From Colwellia sp. 20A7 (GTDB taxonomy: Bacteria > Pseudomonadota > Gammaproteobacteria > Enterobacterales > Alteromonadaceae), in NCBI RefSeq assembly GCF_009832865.1, contig NZ_CP047130.1, positions 3,720,001-3,784,000 of the forward strand: DNA of 64,000 nt, given 5' to 3'. Both the position numbers and the translations under genes were made by a program. The notes beneath the pieces were generated by a model. That model did no database searches and was not told the origin of the DNA. It saw only the letters and a program-made list of their open reading frames with translations. This document shows, piece by piece, positions 23,435 through 32,097 of this stretch (position 1 is the stretch's first letter; the number at the start of each line of letters is the position of its first letter).

Positions 23435-24217
23435 CTAAAAGTGGATTATCGCGCCGGCAAATACACCATCAAAAGTTAAATTAGAATATAAGTCGTCTAT
23501 ATCGTTTAGCTCTAATTTCACGCTTCGGTAACCTAAAGTTACATCGAAATCTATCGCAAGATTATCAAGTACTGAATAACTAACCCCTACTTGGTAGTCA
23601 TGTACGCTATTACTGTCATATGAAACAAAGTTACCTTCAGCAAATACATTGAAGCCAGTGAAAGGCAAACCAATAATCGTCTTAACGTAGAATAAAGGTA
23701 AAATACCAGACACTGAAAGTTCACTGTTTGTTGGCGTAGTAACGCCATTGGCAGTAACATCACCAACAATATTAATCTGACTATCTAAATCGCGAACAGT
23801 AAGACCAAAATCAAAGGTTAACAGGTCATTATCAAAGACTTCATAGTAAAAAGTATAATCAATATAGCTAGTATCAAACGTAGTTGCTAAATTTGTATTA
23901 ACATCATAAACAACACTTTCAAATTCAAAGCTGCCATTAAAGTTTGCATCACCTAATGTATCAAGGGTGGTTGATACCAATTTAATATTAGGAATTAAAG
24001 GAATTGGGTGTTCAAGCGCAACAAAATAACTTCCTTGATTTTGATCTTTAAGCTGAACAGTTGCCTGGTCTGTACTTCCCTCACCAAATGAACCTTCAGC
24101 TTGGCTTACCCATACTTGTCCACCAATATAAAGCCCTAATAATGTATCCGCTTTTACACTAGTAGCACAAAGCATTGTCGCCAAACAGGTTGCTATGGTT
24201 GCTTTTCTCATTCTCAT
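23435..24217 (-). CDS. TIGR04219-family outer-membrane beta-barrel protein
   Basis: The 260-residue protein has a signal peptide (ATIATCLATMLCATSVKA) and then alternating strands typical of a small outer-membrane barrel, ending with the aromatic FAGAIIHF. The region LGLYIGGQVWVSQAEGSFGE matches the start of TIGR04219 proteins. Function is unknown. The start overlaps the stop of the upstream DUF2333 gene, so the two are probably cotranscribed. Confidence 0.85.
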   Translation of the reverse strand: MRMRKATIATCLATMLCATSVKADTLLGLYIGGQVWVSQAEGSFGEGSTDQATVQLKDQNQGSYFVALEHPIPLIPNIKLVSTTLDTLGDANFNGSFEFESVVYDVNTNLATTFDTSYIDYTFYYEVFDNDLLTFDFGLTVRDLDSQINIVGDVTANGVTTPTNSELSVSGILPLFYVKTIIGLPFTGFNVFAEGNFVSYDSNSVHDYQVGVSYSVLDNLAIDFDVTLGYRSVKLELNDIDDLYSNLTFDGVFAGAIIHF

Positions 24218-25218
24218 TACCCTTTTCTTAGTAGTTCATTTAAATCAATTAATGCTGCATTGGCACGCGAAATATAATTAGCCATAACTAAAGAGTGATT
24301 AGCAAGTACACCAAAGCCATCACCATTTAAAACCATCGGACTCCAAAGAGTTTGCTGGCTAGCCTCTAATTCACGAATAATTTGTTGCAGACTAATCGTT
24401 GCATTTTTATTTTTCAAAACACTTTCAAAGTCAATTTCTATCGCTTTTAAAAAGTGAAGTAATGCCCAAGCAGCACCACGTGACTCATAAAAAACGTCAT
24501 CGAGCTTCCACCAACTTGTTCTTACTTGTGAGTGGTTACTTTCATAGCTAGATTGTCTTGCTTCATTATCTCCGGCTAGGTCGGTATTTATTTTTTCTTT
24601 ACCAACACTTGCACTTAATCTTTGGGAGTAGCTGCCTAATCGTTTTTGTACTTCATCTAAGTACGACGTTAAATTATCAGCACGCGCATAAAATTGGGCA
24701 TGATCGTCTTTATTTTTACTCAAACCAACTAACGCATTTCTATATAGGTTTAAGCTTTCAATTGCTTTTCTATATTCGGATTCTGCACTTGGCATTGCCC
24801 AGCTTTTATTATCAATATTAAACTGAGGTTGCGCTTTTTGAATATGGATATTTTCTAAAGATTGTGATTGCGAACGACTAAAATCTTTACGTAACACCAA
24901 CGCCATATCGCGCACCATTTCTAGCACACCAAATTCCCATGCAGGCATATTATCTAAAAATACACCTGGTGGTAATGCATCGTTAGAGATGTAACCGCCA
25001 GGCTTATCTAAAATACTTGTCGCCACCTTAATTAACGTAGTGGTAGTTGTATAACCAACAACAGGTACTACATTATCTGAAGTTGCCGCTATTGTTACTT
25101 CTTCTCGAACATCAAAAGAATCAACACTGAAACTCCAATAAACACCAATAATGTAAAAAAGTAAGAAAATACCCGCGGTTATATAACCAACGTTTTTAGC
25201 TGAAAAATTTGTTTTCAT
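24217..25218 (-). CDS. DUF2333-family membrane-anchored protein
   Basis: The 333-residue protein has one N-terminal membrane helix (VGYITAGIFLLFYIIGVYWS) and a large helical periplasmic part. The conserved motifs GGYISND, PGVFLDNMPAWEFGVL and DDVFYESRGAAWALLHFL fit DUF2333. No biochemical role is known. It lies between a PCuAC-like gene and an outer-membrane protein gene in a tight leftward cluster. Confidence 0.88.
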   Translation of the reverse strand: MKTNFSAKNVGYITAGIFLLFYIIGVYWSFSVDSFDVREEVTIAATSDNVVPVVGYTTTTTLIKVATSILDKPGGYISNDALPPGVFLDNMPAWEFGVLEMVRDMALVLRKDFSRSQSQSLENIHIQKAQPQFNIDNKSWAMPSAESEYRKAIESLNLYRNALVGLSKNKDDHAQFYARADNLTSYLDEVQKRLGSYSQRLSASVGKEKINTDLAGDNEARQSSYESNHSQVRTSWWKLDDVFYESRGAAWALLHFLKAIEIDFESVLKNKNATISLQQIIRELEASQQTLWSPMVLNGDGFGVLANHSLVMANYISRANAALIDLNELLRKG

Positions 25219-25227
25219 TTTTTACTC

Positions 25228-25749
25228 CTAATGGTGATGCTTATGCATTCTTGACATTGTTTTTTGTGCTGACTTTTCTTGAGCAGGACTATAAACAGGG
25301 ATTTCCATAGTTACAGTTACATTATTAGAAAAATGTAATGTTAACTCAACCTGTTCCTTCGAATTTAACGGTATTTCGACATCAAAGATCATTAAATGTA
25401 AACCTGAAGGCTGTAACTTAACGCGCCCTTGTGCTTCAATTTCAATTGAATCAAGTTTACGCATGCGCATCATACCGTCAGCCATAATATGTTGATGTAT
25501 TTCAATACGAGGAGAAATATCACTAGTAACACTTAATAGACTAATAGTGTTATCGCTCTGGTTTTCAATTTCCATATAAGATGATGATATTGAAGTACCA
25601 GGGATTGTTGCACGTATATACGCCTGTTCAACCACAGGTGTTAAACTTTTATCTTCTGGTATTTTATCTTCTGGTATAAGGTTTGCCGTACTAAAAAAGC
25701 TCATCAAACCACAAACTAGTAGTACACAACATAAATAAATATTTTTCAT
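25228..25749 (-). CDS. PCuAC-domain periplasmic copper-chaperone-like protein
   Basis: The 173-residue exported protein has a signal peptide (to about residue 22). Its copper-binding motif region has EIHQHIMADGMMRMR followed about 21 residues later by GLHLMIFDV, matching the H..M..(X21)..HxM pattern of PCuAC chaperones that supply copper to cytochrome oxidase. The C-terminus is histidine-rich (HKHHH). Ten bases separate it from the DUF2333 gene. Confidence 0.87.
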   Translation of the reverse strand: MKNIYLCCVLLVCGLMSFFSTANLIPEDKIPEDKSLTPVVEQAYIRATIPGTSISSSYMEIENQSDNTISLLSVTSDISPRIEIHQHIMADGMMRMRKLDSIEIEAQGRVKLQPSGLHLMIFDVEIPLNSKEQVELTLHFSNNVTVTMEIPVYSPAQEKSAQKTMSRMHKHHH

Positions 25750-25901
25750 TTGATGCTATACATCCTTTTTGATAACCCTTAAGGTTTAACTTTATCACTC
25801 TTAGCAAAGTAACAAAATGACTGACTTCATTATAACCAAAGAAAACAATGGTGTATTTATTATTATTTTAAATCGTTTTGAGAAAAAAAACGCACTAAAT
25901 A

Positions 25902-25919
25902 ACCTGAGATCTGGATAAG
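25902..25919 (+). repeat. Left terminal inverted repeat of IS982-family element
   Basis: Matches the right end at 15 of 18 positions when read inward; preceded by the TAAATA duplication. Confidence 0.92.
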
Positions 25920-25929
25920 GTGCGGCATT

Positions 25930-26811
25930 TTAAGCACTCATAATGGACTGTTCCCTATCCGATAACTTAATACACGGCTTTTGTCTTTTTAAACAATAAG
26001 CAACTATTCCTGAAATTACATTAAGCATAAAACCTGTTTCACTACGATGGCGGCTGTGCTCTATTTGAGATATGTTTTTAAGTTGATCATTCACTGTCTC
26101 TATTATGTATCTCTTTGATAGCATTGCCCGATCAAAGGCTGATATTACTTTAGCTTTCATATTTTTTCGCACGGTCGTCACTAAGTCAATATCTGATTCC
26201 TTTAATGTCTGGCTCAAGTTTTTTCCAATGTATCCCTTATCTGCATATAGCTTACCAGTAAGATTTTTACATAAGTCAGGTATTGGAGTTCGGTCATTTG
26301 TATTGCCCGGCGTAATATTCAAAGCAAGGATTTCACCTTTATGATTAATCAATAGATGAAGCTTAAAGCCGAAAAACCAGCCCATTGTTCCTTTTCCTCG
26401 CTTAGCCGTATCTGCAAATACACGGTTACGTGGAATACGGATATTGTGACATACCTTTAGGCTTGTAGAATCTACAAATGCAATTCCTGTTGGCTCACCT
26501 TTCACCGTTTGAAAGTAAGCACACATTGGTACAATAAGATCTGACATTGTATTGATGAAACGAGTGTAGCTGAGCAGCTCTGGGAAATCATCAGTCCAGT
26601 ATCGTTGGACTAAACCAATATAGAAGTTTTTGAAATCTCTATGATTTGACTGATGAAATGCAATCATAATGCTCATTCGCTCGCTGGTAGACATTTTCGA
26701 ACTACGTCTACGCTTGCGAGTACCGTCTGATAGCAATTGTGCTTCCCATTTAGGTGAAAATTGATGACAAAAATCATCGACATCACAAAATATTTCCACT
26801 AAATTATCCAT
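25930..26811 (-). CDS. IS982-family DDE transposase
   Basis: The 293-residue protein has the IS982-type N-terminal helical part (STSERMSIMIAFHQSNHRDF) and a DDE core: Asp in FVDSTSLKVCHN, Asp in GKLYADKGYIGKNL and Glu in RYIIETVNDQLKN. Its length matches the family, and no frameshift is seen. It transposes the surrounding element. Confidence 0.95.
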   Translation of the reverse strand: MDNLVEIFCDVDDFCHQFSPKWEAQLLSDGTRKRRRSSKMSTSERMSIMIAFHQSNHRDFKNFYIGLVQRYWTDDFPELLSYTRFINTMSDLIVPMCAYFQTVKGEPTGIAFVDSTSLKVCHNIRIPRNRVFADTAKRGKGTMGWFFGFKLHLLINHKGEILALNITPGNTNDRTPIPDLCKNLTGKLYADKGYIGKNLSQTLKESDIDLVTTVRKNMKAKVISAFDRAMLSKRYIIETVNDQLKNISQIEHSRHRSETGFMLNVISGIVAYCLKRQKPCIKLSDREQSIMSA

Positions 26812-26894
26812 CTGCCCACCTTATTTGCTTTCAAATCGTTTCTTGGTCGAAAGATCTGATCGCTAGGTGGGTATTTAGTTCAATTTTTTATCTT

Positions 26895-26912
26895 CTTATC
26901 CAGAATTGAGGT
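26895..26912 (-). repeat. Right terminal inverted repeat of IS982-family element
   Basis: Read inward on the minus strand it begins ACCTCAATTCTGGATAAG; followed outward by the second TAAATA copy. Confidence 0.92.
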
Positions 26913-27563
26913 TAAATAAGCTAATGTACCAAGAACTTTGCCAACACTTTGACTATGCTAAAAATAATAAGGCAATTAACTGCATTTTAATACGCGGTAA
27001 TGAAAAATGCTTTTGTGCAGGTAATGATCTACAAGACTTTATTGAAAGCGCGCAAGGTGATTCACTTGTTGCCCTCGATTTTGTCAAAATACTCAGTGAA
27101 TTTAATAAACCTATTATTGCCGCAGTAGCGGGTGATGCAGTGGGTATTGGAACAACATTACTACTACATTGCGACATGGTTATTGCAGCTAACAACGCTA
27201 AATTCAAACTCCCTTTTACGCAATTAGGTTTATGCCCAGAAGCTGGTTCTAGCTTCTTATTAACACGATTAATTGGTCAAAACCGTGCCTTTGAATTAAT
27301 GGTACTTGGTAACACTTTTTCAGCTGAGCAAGCGTTAGAGTATGGTATAGCTAATCAAGTTTGTTCACCTGATGAGCTATTATCAATTAGTGAAGGAATT
27401 GCGAATACTATCGCAAACCTGCCAAGCGATGCAGTAATGACAAGTAGAAAGCTTATTCGCCAGGCGAGTCAATCACAGTTATCACAAGTCATAGTAAATG
27501 AAGGTCATGAATTCTCGCGCTTGGTTAACACACCTGAATGCAAAGCTATTTTAGGAAAGTTTT

Positions 27564-28610
27564 TTAACTAACATTGGCTAGTTTTTTAACGGCTTTCTTA
27601 ATTTTTTTTGCTAAAGACTTTACTTGATCTTCTAGCTCTTCATCATCTTGATATTCCACCATGGCTATAACATCTTTAGCTTTGCCTGGTTGGTTATCAT
27701 CAAAATAAAGTTGAGCTAAACGATACCGTCCCCATTGCTGATATTGATCAGTTTTCAATGAAAACAACTGCTCTAACGCTATTATACCCGCTTGAATTTC
27801 TTCACCTGAATTAACCGCGACCTTACCTAGCTGATATAGTACATGTTGCTTTTCTTGTGCTGATTCAGCATATTCTAATGCTTTATTCAGTGCTAAACGT
27901 GCCTCTTTCCACAGCGTACTATTTTCTTTAGCTTGCCCGCTATAAACGCTGCCTAACGTAAAGTAAATTTCAACACTATTAGGGGTAATAGCTAAACCAT
28001 CGGCAATAGCTTTTTCAGCTAAATCATTTTTGTCTTGTTGCCAATAAACTTTCGCTAAATTTGCATAGCCCTTCTCAGAATCAAGCGTTACCAATGTTTT
28101 CGCATAGGCTAAGCCTTTTTCGATATCACCACCGGCAATGCTTGGTGCTCCTAAATGAAAACTAATAAGACCTTCTAGTGTTTCAATATGGTTAGGGTTC
28201 AATGTTAAAGCATGCTCCCATGACTCTAATGCTTCACTTGCATAACCCAATTTAGAAAAAATACTGACTTTTTGCGCCATCACAATCGCGCTACGACCAA
28301 AATAATAATAAACCTCAGCGTTATCTTTATTGTTTTCACTTAACGCTTCTAACAATTCATAAGAATCTTCTGTGTTGTCTTCTCGAAAGAGTATTCGGCT
28401 TTGTAAAATTTTGCCTGACAATGTATTTTTTTGTACTTCAGTTAAATTAGAAAAGCGCTCTTGTGCTACGACAATGTTTCCTTCATCAAGTGCTTCTATC
28501 ACACCTTGTTCACTATTATCACTCGCAAATAACGAAAAATTAACACCTGAAACTAAGGTGGCGAATACTAAGCCCTTTAAAATAGACAAACTTTTATTCC
28601 GTTGTGGCAT
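27564..28610 (-). CDS. Exported tetratricopeptide-repeat protein
   Basis: The 348-residue protein has a signal-like N-terminus (to about residue 29) followed by several TPR-like helix pairs, for example VYYYFGRSAIVMAQK, ESWEHALTLNPNHIETLEGL and NSVEIYFTLGSVYSGQ. It is probably a periplasmic protein-protein scaffold. Its end overlaps the end of the interrupted enoyl-CoA hydratase gene by 8 bases on the other strand. No specific function is recognisable. Confidence 0.8.
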   Translation of the reverse strand: MPQRNKSLSILKGLVFATLVSGVNFSLFASDNSEQGVIEALDEGNIVVAQERFSNLTEVQKNTLSGKILQSRILFREDNTEDSYELLEALSENNKDNAEVYYYFGRSAIVMAQKVSIFSKLGYASEALESWEHALTLNPNHIETLEGLISFHLGAPSIAGGDIEKGLAYAKTLVTLDSEKGYANLAKVYWQQDKNDLAEKAIADGLAITPNSVEIYFTLGSVYSGQAKENSTLWKEARLALNKALEYAESAQEKQHVLYQLGKVAVNSGEEIQAGIIALEQLFSLKTDQYQQWGRYRLAQLYFDDNQPGKAKDVIAMVEYQDDEELEDQVKSLAKKIKKAVKKLANVS

Positions 28611-28646
28611 GATTATTCCTTGTATTAATATGCTTTATAAATTTTA

Positions 28647-28997
28647 TTATCGAGCCTTAGTATATTGTTTTTCTGAATGATTTCTAGTCATTAACCATAT
28701 AATTGCAGCAATAAGTAAAACAGGCCAAAAAACACCTACTGCGACCATAATTAGCGAACCAACAATTAAAAAACCAACAAAAATCAATGAACCAAAAACA
28801 CTTAAAACTATTGCCAGCGCAATTAGTACTAAAATAACTGTAGCCACAGCTGAAACCCCTATTGCTTTTAATGGCTCAATTAACTCGCCATCCATATACA
28901 CATTAATATCAAGTAGTTCTAAAAAACTAACACCTAAAACATAGGTTAAAAATAAGGTCGCGAATATTGCTAATAATAACGATTTAAAAAATGTCAT
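28647..28997 (-). CDS. Small inner-membrane protein in the psp cluster
   Basis: 116 residues with an N-terminal hydrophobic segment and two or three more (SAVATVILVLIALAIVLSVF, then LIFVGFLIVGSLIMVAVGVF). The short basic tail is probably cytoplasmic. It lies 36 bases after the PspC-domain gene in the same direction, suggesting an envelope-stress role by context only. Confidence 0.65.
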   Translation of the reverse strand: MTFFKSLLLAIFATLFLTYVLGVSFLELLDINVYMDGELIEPLKAIGVSAVATVILVLIALAIVLSVFGSLIFVGFLIVGSLIMVAVGVFWPVLLIAAIIWLMTRNHSEKQYTKAR

Positions 28998-29033
28998 TGT
29001 GTATCCCCTTTTTTATTTTGCCAAACTCAAACA

Positions 29034-29264
29034 TTATCTATACTTACTTTCTGGCAATAAAACACTGGCCACTACATAAGCAACACCTGTTGCGACGGGA
29101 AATAAAATCAGTGCGCCAAGAGCCGCTATGCGAACTGCGATGCGAGGAAAATCATAATGTTTAGCAATGCCTGCACATACACCCGATAATTTCTTATGAA
29201 CACTATCTTTAGCTAAAGTGTTATCTATATTTTGATTGCTCGAAAACTCTCTTTCATATTTCAT
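29034..29264 (-). CDS. pspC: PspC-domain membrane protein
   Basis: The 76-residue protein contains the PspC core KKLSGVCAGIAKHYDFPRIAVR followed by one membrane span. It is shorter than enterobacterial PspC and lacks the long C-terminal part. PspC-domain proteins sense membrane damage and bind PspA. It lies 143 bases downstream of pspA. Confidence 0.85.
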   Translation of the reverse strand: MKYEREFSSNQNIDNTLAKDSVHKKLSGVCAGIAKHYDFPRIAVRIAALGALILFPVATGVAYVVASVLLPESKYR

Positions 29265-29407
29265 GTGTTTATTCCTTTCGTTATTTTATTCGTGATACTG
29301 GGCAATTCGCATTACTATCAACTTAGACCTATTCAACCTATATAAATTGCCCGACACTTATTTGTTTTTAGCTTCGCTCGCTACTTTTATCGTTACTTTT
29401 ATAGCGG

Positions 29408-30082
29408 TTAAGCAGCTGATAATTTTTGCTTAATTTTGTCGAGTTCTTGAGTAATCGCTTCTTCTTTTTCCATATCAGCAAATTGAGCATCTAAACTTTG
29501 TCCTGCTTTGCTCGCTTCCATTAAATCATAAGCTTCTACTTGTGCTTCAGCTCTATCTATCTTCTGCTGATAACGTTCAAACTTACTCATGGCTTCATCA
29601 ATATTATAAATTGCTGCTTGCTCACGAACCTTCAATCGAACACTTACTGACTCTTGACGTAAGATAAATACTTCTTGACGACGTCGTGCTTCTGATAGCT
29701 TTTCTTGTAAGCGTGAAGCATCGTCTTGTATTTTTGTTGAAAACTCAGCGAAAGCATCACTTTCTTGCTTAAGTGTATTAAGTTCGTTTTGATACTTATG
29801 CTTTTGTTCCAATGCTGATTTAGCAAGGTCTTCTCTGTCTTTCGCGATGGCTAGTTCCGCTTTACTTTGCCACTGCGCCACACTGTCTTTTGCAAACTGC
29901 ACTCTACGATTATGCGTTTTTTGTTCAGTAATATTTTTTGCTGCTGTTGCACGCACCTCAACTAAAGTTTCTTCCATTTCTTGAATGATTAAGCGAATCA
30001 TTTTTTCAGGGTGCTCAGCTTTATCAAGCATACTATTTAAATTCGCGTTAACGATGTCGGTAAAACGTGTGAATAATCCCAT
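29408..30082 (-). CDS. pspA: Phage shock protein A
   Basis: The 224-residue protein is almost entirely coiled coil and starts MGLFTRFTDIVNANLNSMLD, the amphipathic membrane-binding N-terminus of PspA/IM30 proteins; HPEKMIRLIIQEMEETLVEV is also characteristic. PspA binds stressed inner membranes and restrains the activator PspF in bacteria that have it. It lies 13 bases after the preceding exported-protein gene and behind a sigma-54-like promoter. Confidence 0.95.
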   Translation of the reverse strand: MGLFTRFTDIVNANLNSMLDKAEHPEKMIRLIIQEMEETLVEVRATAAKNITEQKTHNRRVQFAKDSVAQWQSKAELAIAKDREDLAKSALEQKHKYQNELNTLKQESDAFAEFSTKIQDDASRLQEKLSEARRRQEVFILRQESVSVRLKVREQAAIYNIDEAMSKFERYQQKIDRAEAQVEAYDLMEASKAGQSLDAQFADMEKEEAITQELDKIKQKLSAA

Positions 30083-30095
30083 GACTTCTCTCCTA

Positions 30096-30431
30096 CTATT
30101 TCAGTATATTAATATTAGTTGTTGAAACATTTTCTAGCTGGCTAACCGGCTGTTCATCTTTAGTGCTTTCTTCTTCTGTTAACCAAGCGATAGACTTTTC
30201 AATTGATTCATCAAAAGAAAAACTTGCGCTAAAACGATTAACCTCCTCCATGATAGATTCTTGTAATTGCACGGTAAGATCACTCATCACCTTTTGTCCT
30301 TGTACCATTACCATTTCACTTAATGATTTTTCGATACTAGCCGACTCTGTTGCACTTGCATTTACGCTAAAAGCTGTGCCTAAAGTAATTAATAAAGCAA
30401 CGCTGATAGCTCTACGGTTAAAATGTTTCAT
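30096..30431 (-). CDS. Small exported protein, first gene of psp operon
   Basis: 111 residues with a signal peptide (to about residue 27, VNASA) and a short acidic, helical mature part (VMVQGQKVMSDLTVQLQESI). No known domain is recognised. It is the first gene after the sigma-54-like promoter at 30552-30568 and lies 13 bases from pspA, so it is probably induced with the phage-shock response. Confidence 0.75.
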   Translation of the reverse strand: MKHFNRRAISVALLITLGTAFSVNASATESASIEKSLSEMVMVQGQKVMSDLTVQLQESIMEEVNRFSASFSFDESIEKSIAWLTEEESTKDEQPVSQLENVSTTNINILK

Positions 30432-30551
30432 GTCGAAATTCCTTCTTATGTTTGGTGTAATTGTTAAGTAAACCTAGTTCAGGTTAAATAATGTTATTAA
30501 GACCTAACCGTATTTTTAATTACTGCCAGGTTGTATTCATGTAATAACTAT

Positions 30552-30568
30552 TACAAGTGCCGTGCCAA
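30552..30568 (-). promoter_or_regulatory. Sigma-54 (-24/-12) promoter of the psp operon
   Basis: On the minus strand the sequence TTGGCACGGCACTTGTA fits the -24/-12 consensus YTGGCACGRNNNTTGCW with one mismatch in the -12 element. It is about 120 bases before the first psp-cluster gene. psp operons elsewhere are driven by sigma-54 with the activator PspF, which supports the call. Confidence 0.88.
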
Positions 30569-30668
30569 ATAATAAAAAACCAACAAACATCTGATTTAAA
30601 AGAAATAAATAAAAAACACCACAATCCGGCGAAGATTACGACATAATATGTCAAACTAAAAAATAGTG

Positions 30669-30698
30669 AAATTGACCTCGTCGTTAGTTAAATTGACC
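30669..30698 (-). promoter_or_regulatory. Candidate activator (PspF-like) upstream sites
   Basis: AAATTGACC occurs at 30669-30677 and 30690-30698, 21 bases apart, i.e. two helical turns. The pair lies about 110-130 bases upstream of the sigma-54 promoter, where enhancer-binding activators sit. GTCGTT and AACGAC within the same stretch also form an inverted repeat. Binding by PspF is inference. Confidence 0.4.
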
Positions 30699-30915
30699 AA
30701 CGACTTACCTAATAATTAACCCAATAATTTGCACGATGATTTTTAGCCGTAAAAAAGATCAACTATTACGACAAGACAAGTGAATGTTAAGCCAGAGAAG
30801 TAAGTGCTTTAAAAACTGATGAAGTAAAAATATTTTAAGAAAGGTAAGAGATTGTAGGTATACAGAAAATATGAATAGGTATAAATATTTGTCATAAATA
30901 TAGGGGGGAGCTTCA

Positions 30916-30946
30916 CTCTACTGATCAAAGTAAGTGATCAGTAGAG
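30916..30946. terminator. Perfect hairpin just downstream of dusA
   Basis: CTCTACTGATCA pairs with TGATCAGTAGAG (12 bp) around a 7-base loop, 19 bases beyond the dusA stop. It has no long T run on either strand, so it may be a weak or RNA-stabilising terminator. Confidence 0.5.
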
Positions 30947-30964
30947 CATAAATAAATTATCGTT

Positions 30965-31990
30965 TTACTCAGGTAGCACAACTTTAGCAAATGCCTGTTT
31001 CAAACTATCGCCGTTAGCATTTGCATTGCTAGAGCAGTCACTTAAATCACGACGAAATTGTCGAGCGCCCGCTAAACCATTACACATGCCTAACATATGA
31101 CGCAATACATGCCATGCTCTATTACTACCATGTTCAGGCGTTATGCTAATATATTCATCTATATAGTCAGCCATAGCATTGATAACTTGCTCACGAGAAA
31201 GAATTGGCTTATCAACTCCGTAAATTTGTTGATCAACCTCAGACAGGAGGTAAGGACTACTGTATATTTCGCGTCCTATCATTACTCCATCAACATGTTG
31301 TAAGTGCTCTTTGGTTTCAGTTAACGATTTAATACCACCATTAATTGAAATATTTAGATTAGAAAAGTCTCGTTTAATTTGATAAACACGTTCGTAATCT
31401 AATGGGGGAACATCACGATTCTGCTTAGGACTCAAGCCCGTTAGCCATGCTTTTCTTGCGTGAATAATAAAGTGATTACAATCAGCTTTCGCCACTTCAT
31501 CAATAAAAGTATGTAAAAACTCATAAGAATCTAAGTCATCAATGCCAATTCGTGACTTTACAGTAACAGGGATATTAGTCGCATTCTGCATTTCGTTAAC
31601 ACAATCACCCACAAGCGTCGGCTCAGCCATTAAACAAGCACCGAAGCGTCCATTTTGTACGCGATCAGACGGGCAACCAACATTAATATTAATTTCATCA
31701 TAGCCATACTGCTCTGCTATTTTAGCGCATTCCGTCATATCTTTAATGTTACTGCCACCTAGTTGCAGTACCAGTGGATGCTCTGCATCGTTATAAGAAA
31801 GATAATCACCTCGACCATGTAAAATAGCCCCTGTGGTCACCATTTCAGTATAAAGCACTGTATGTGCTGACAATACACGATAAAAATATCGGCAATGACG
31901 ATCAGTCCAATCGAGCATGGGTGCAACGCTGAGCCTATGATTCACTGTAGAGTCTGTAGTTATTGGCTCTAAAGCCTTATTTGTATGCAT
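30965..31990 (-). CDS. dusA: tRNA-dihydrouridine(20/20a) synthase, with phage-supplied 5' end
   Basis: The 341-residue enzyme has the FMN-barrel start VAPMLDWTDRHCRYFYR, NVGCPSDRVQNGRFGACLM with the catalytic Cys, and INGGIKSLTE. It reduces U20/U20a in tRNA. The first 24 or so residues (MHTNKALEPITTDSTVNHRL) lie inside the prophage; the native start is displaced to 43764. The enzyme's total length is normal, so the hybrid gene should work. Its promoter must now come from the 31991-32097 region shared with the divergent integrase. Confidence 0.95.
   Translation of the reverse strand: MHTNKALEPITTDSTVNHRLSVAPMLDWTDRHCRYFYRVLSAHTVLYTEMVTTGAILHGRGDYLSYNDAEHPLVLQLGGSNIKDMTECAKIAEQYGYDEININVGCPSDRVQNGRFGACLMAEPTLVGDCVNEMQNATNIPVTVKSRIGIDDLDSYEFLHTFIDEVAKADCNHFIIHARKAWLTGLSPKQNRDVPPLDYERVYQIKRDFSNLNISINGGIKSLTETKEHLQHVDGVMIGREIYSSPYLLSEVDQQIYGVDKPILSREQVINAMADYIDEYISITPEHGSNRAWHVLRHMLGMCNGLAGARQFRRDLSDCSSNANANGDSLKQAFAKVVLPE
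31901..31918. repeat. Attachment core next to dusA body (attL)
   Basis: ATCAGTCCAATCGAGCAT is identical at 43717-43734. On the coding strand it encodes MLDWTD of DusA. Imperfect similarity continues for 15 bases into the prophage, with silent codon changes. Confidence 0.93.
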
Positions 31991-32097
31991 ATACTTAAAA
32001 CCTGAACTGCTCTGAATCGCCTATACTTTCGTTGAGTTTCCATATAAGGTGTTCCAAATGAGCCCCATTTTTAGTGGGACGATTAAGGAATAATACG

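Larger units (their letters stand above)
25902..26912 (-). mobile_element. IS982-family insertion sequence with target-site duplication
   Basis: The 1,011-base element has imperfect 18-base terminal inverted repeats (ACCTGAGATCTGGATAAG on the left; the right end read inward is ACCTCAATTCTGGATAAG) and one transposase gene. TAAATA at 25896-25901 is repeated at 26913-26918. Because the element splits a recognisable gene, the 6-base duplication can be confirmed from the reading frame. The transposase is intact, so the insertion looks recent. Confidence 0.95.
25817..27571 (+). pseudogene. Enoyl-CoA hydratase/isomerase gene interrupted by IS982-family element
   Basis: The 5' piece (25817-25901) starts ATG and encodes MTDFIITKENNGVF and then IIILNRFEKKNALN. 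The frame resumes after the insertion with KLMYQELCQHFDYAKNN, through NEKCFCAGNDLQDF and the crotonase oxyanion region AVAGDAVGIGTTLL, to the stop at 27571. Removing the element and one copy of TAAATA restores a continuous 245-codon frame, the normal crotonase size. An open frame from TTG 26906, inside the inverted repeat, could give a 221-residue truncated protein, but I see no ribosome site for it. The intact ancestor probably acted in fatty-acid or amino-acid catabolism. Confidence 0.93.

Noticed and set aside
26906-27571. Functional truncated enoyl-CoA hydratase starting inside the IS end
   Set aside because: The start would be a TTG within the inverted repeat with no ribosome site, and the first crotonase strands are missing.
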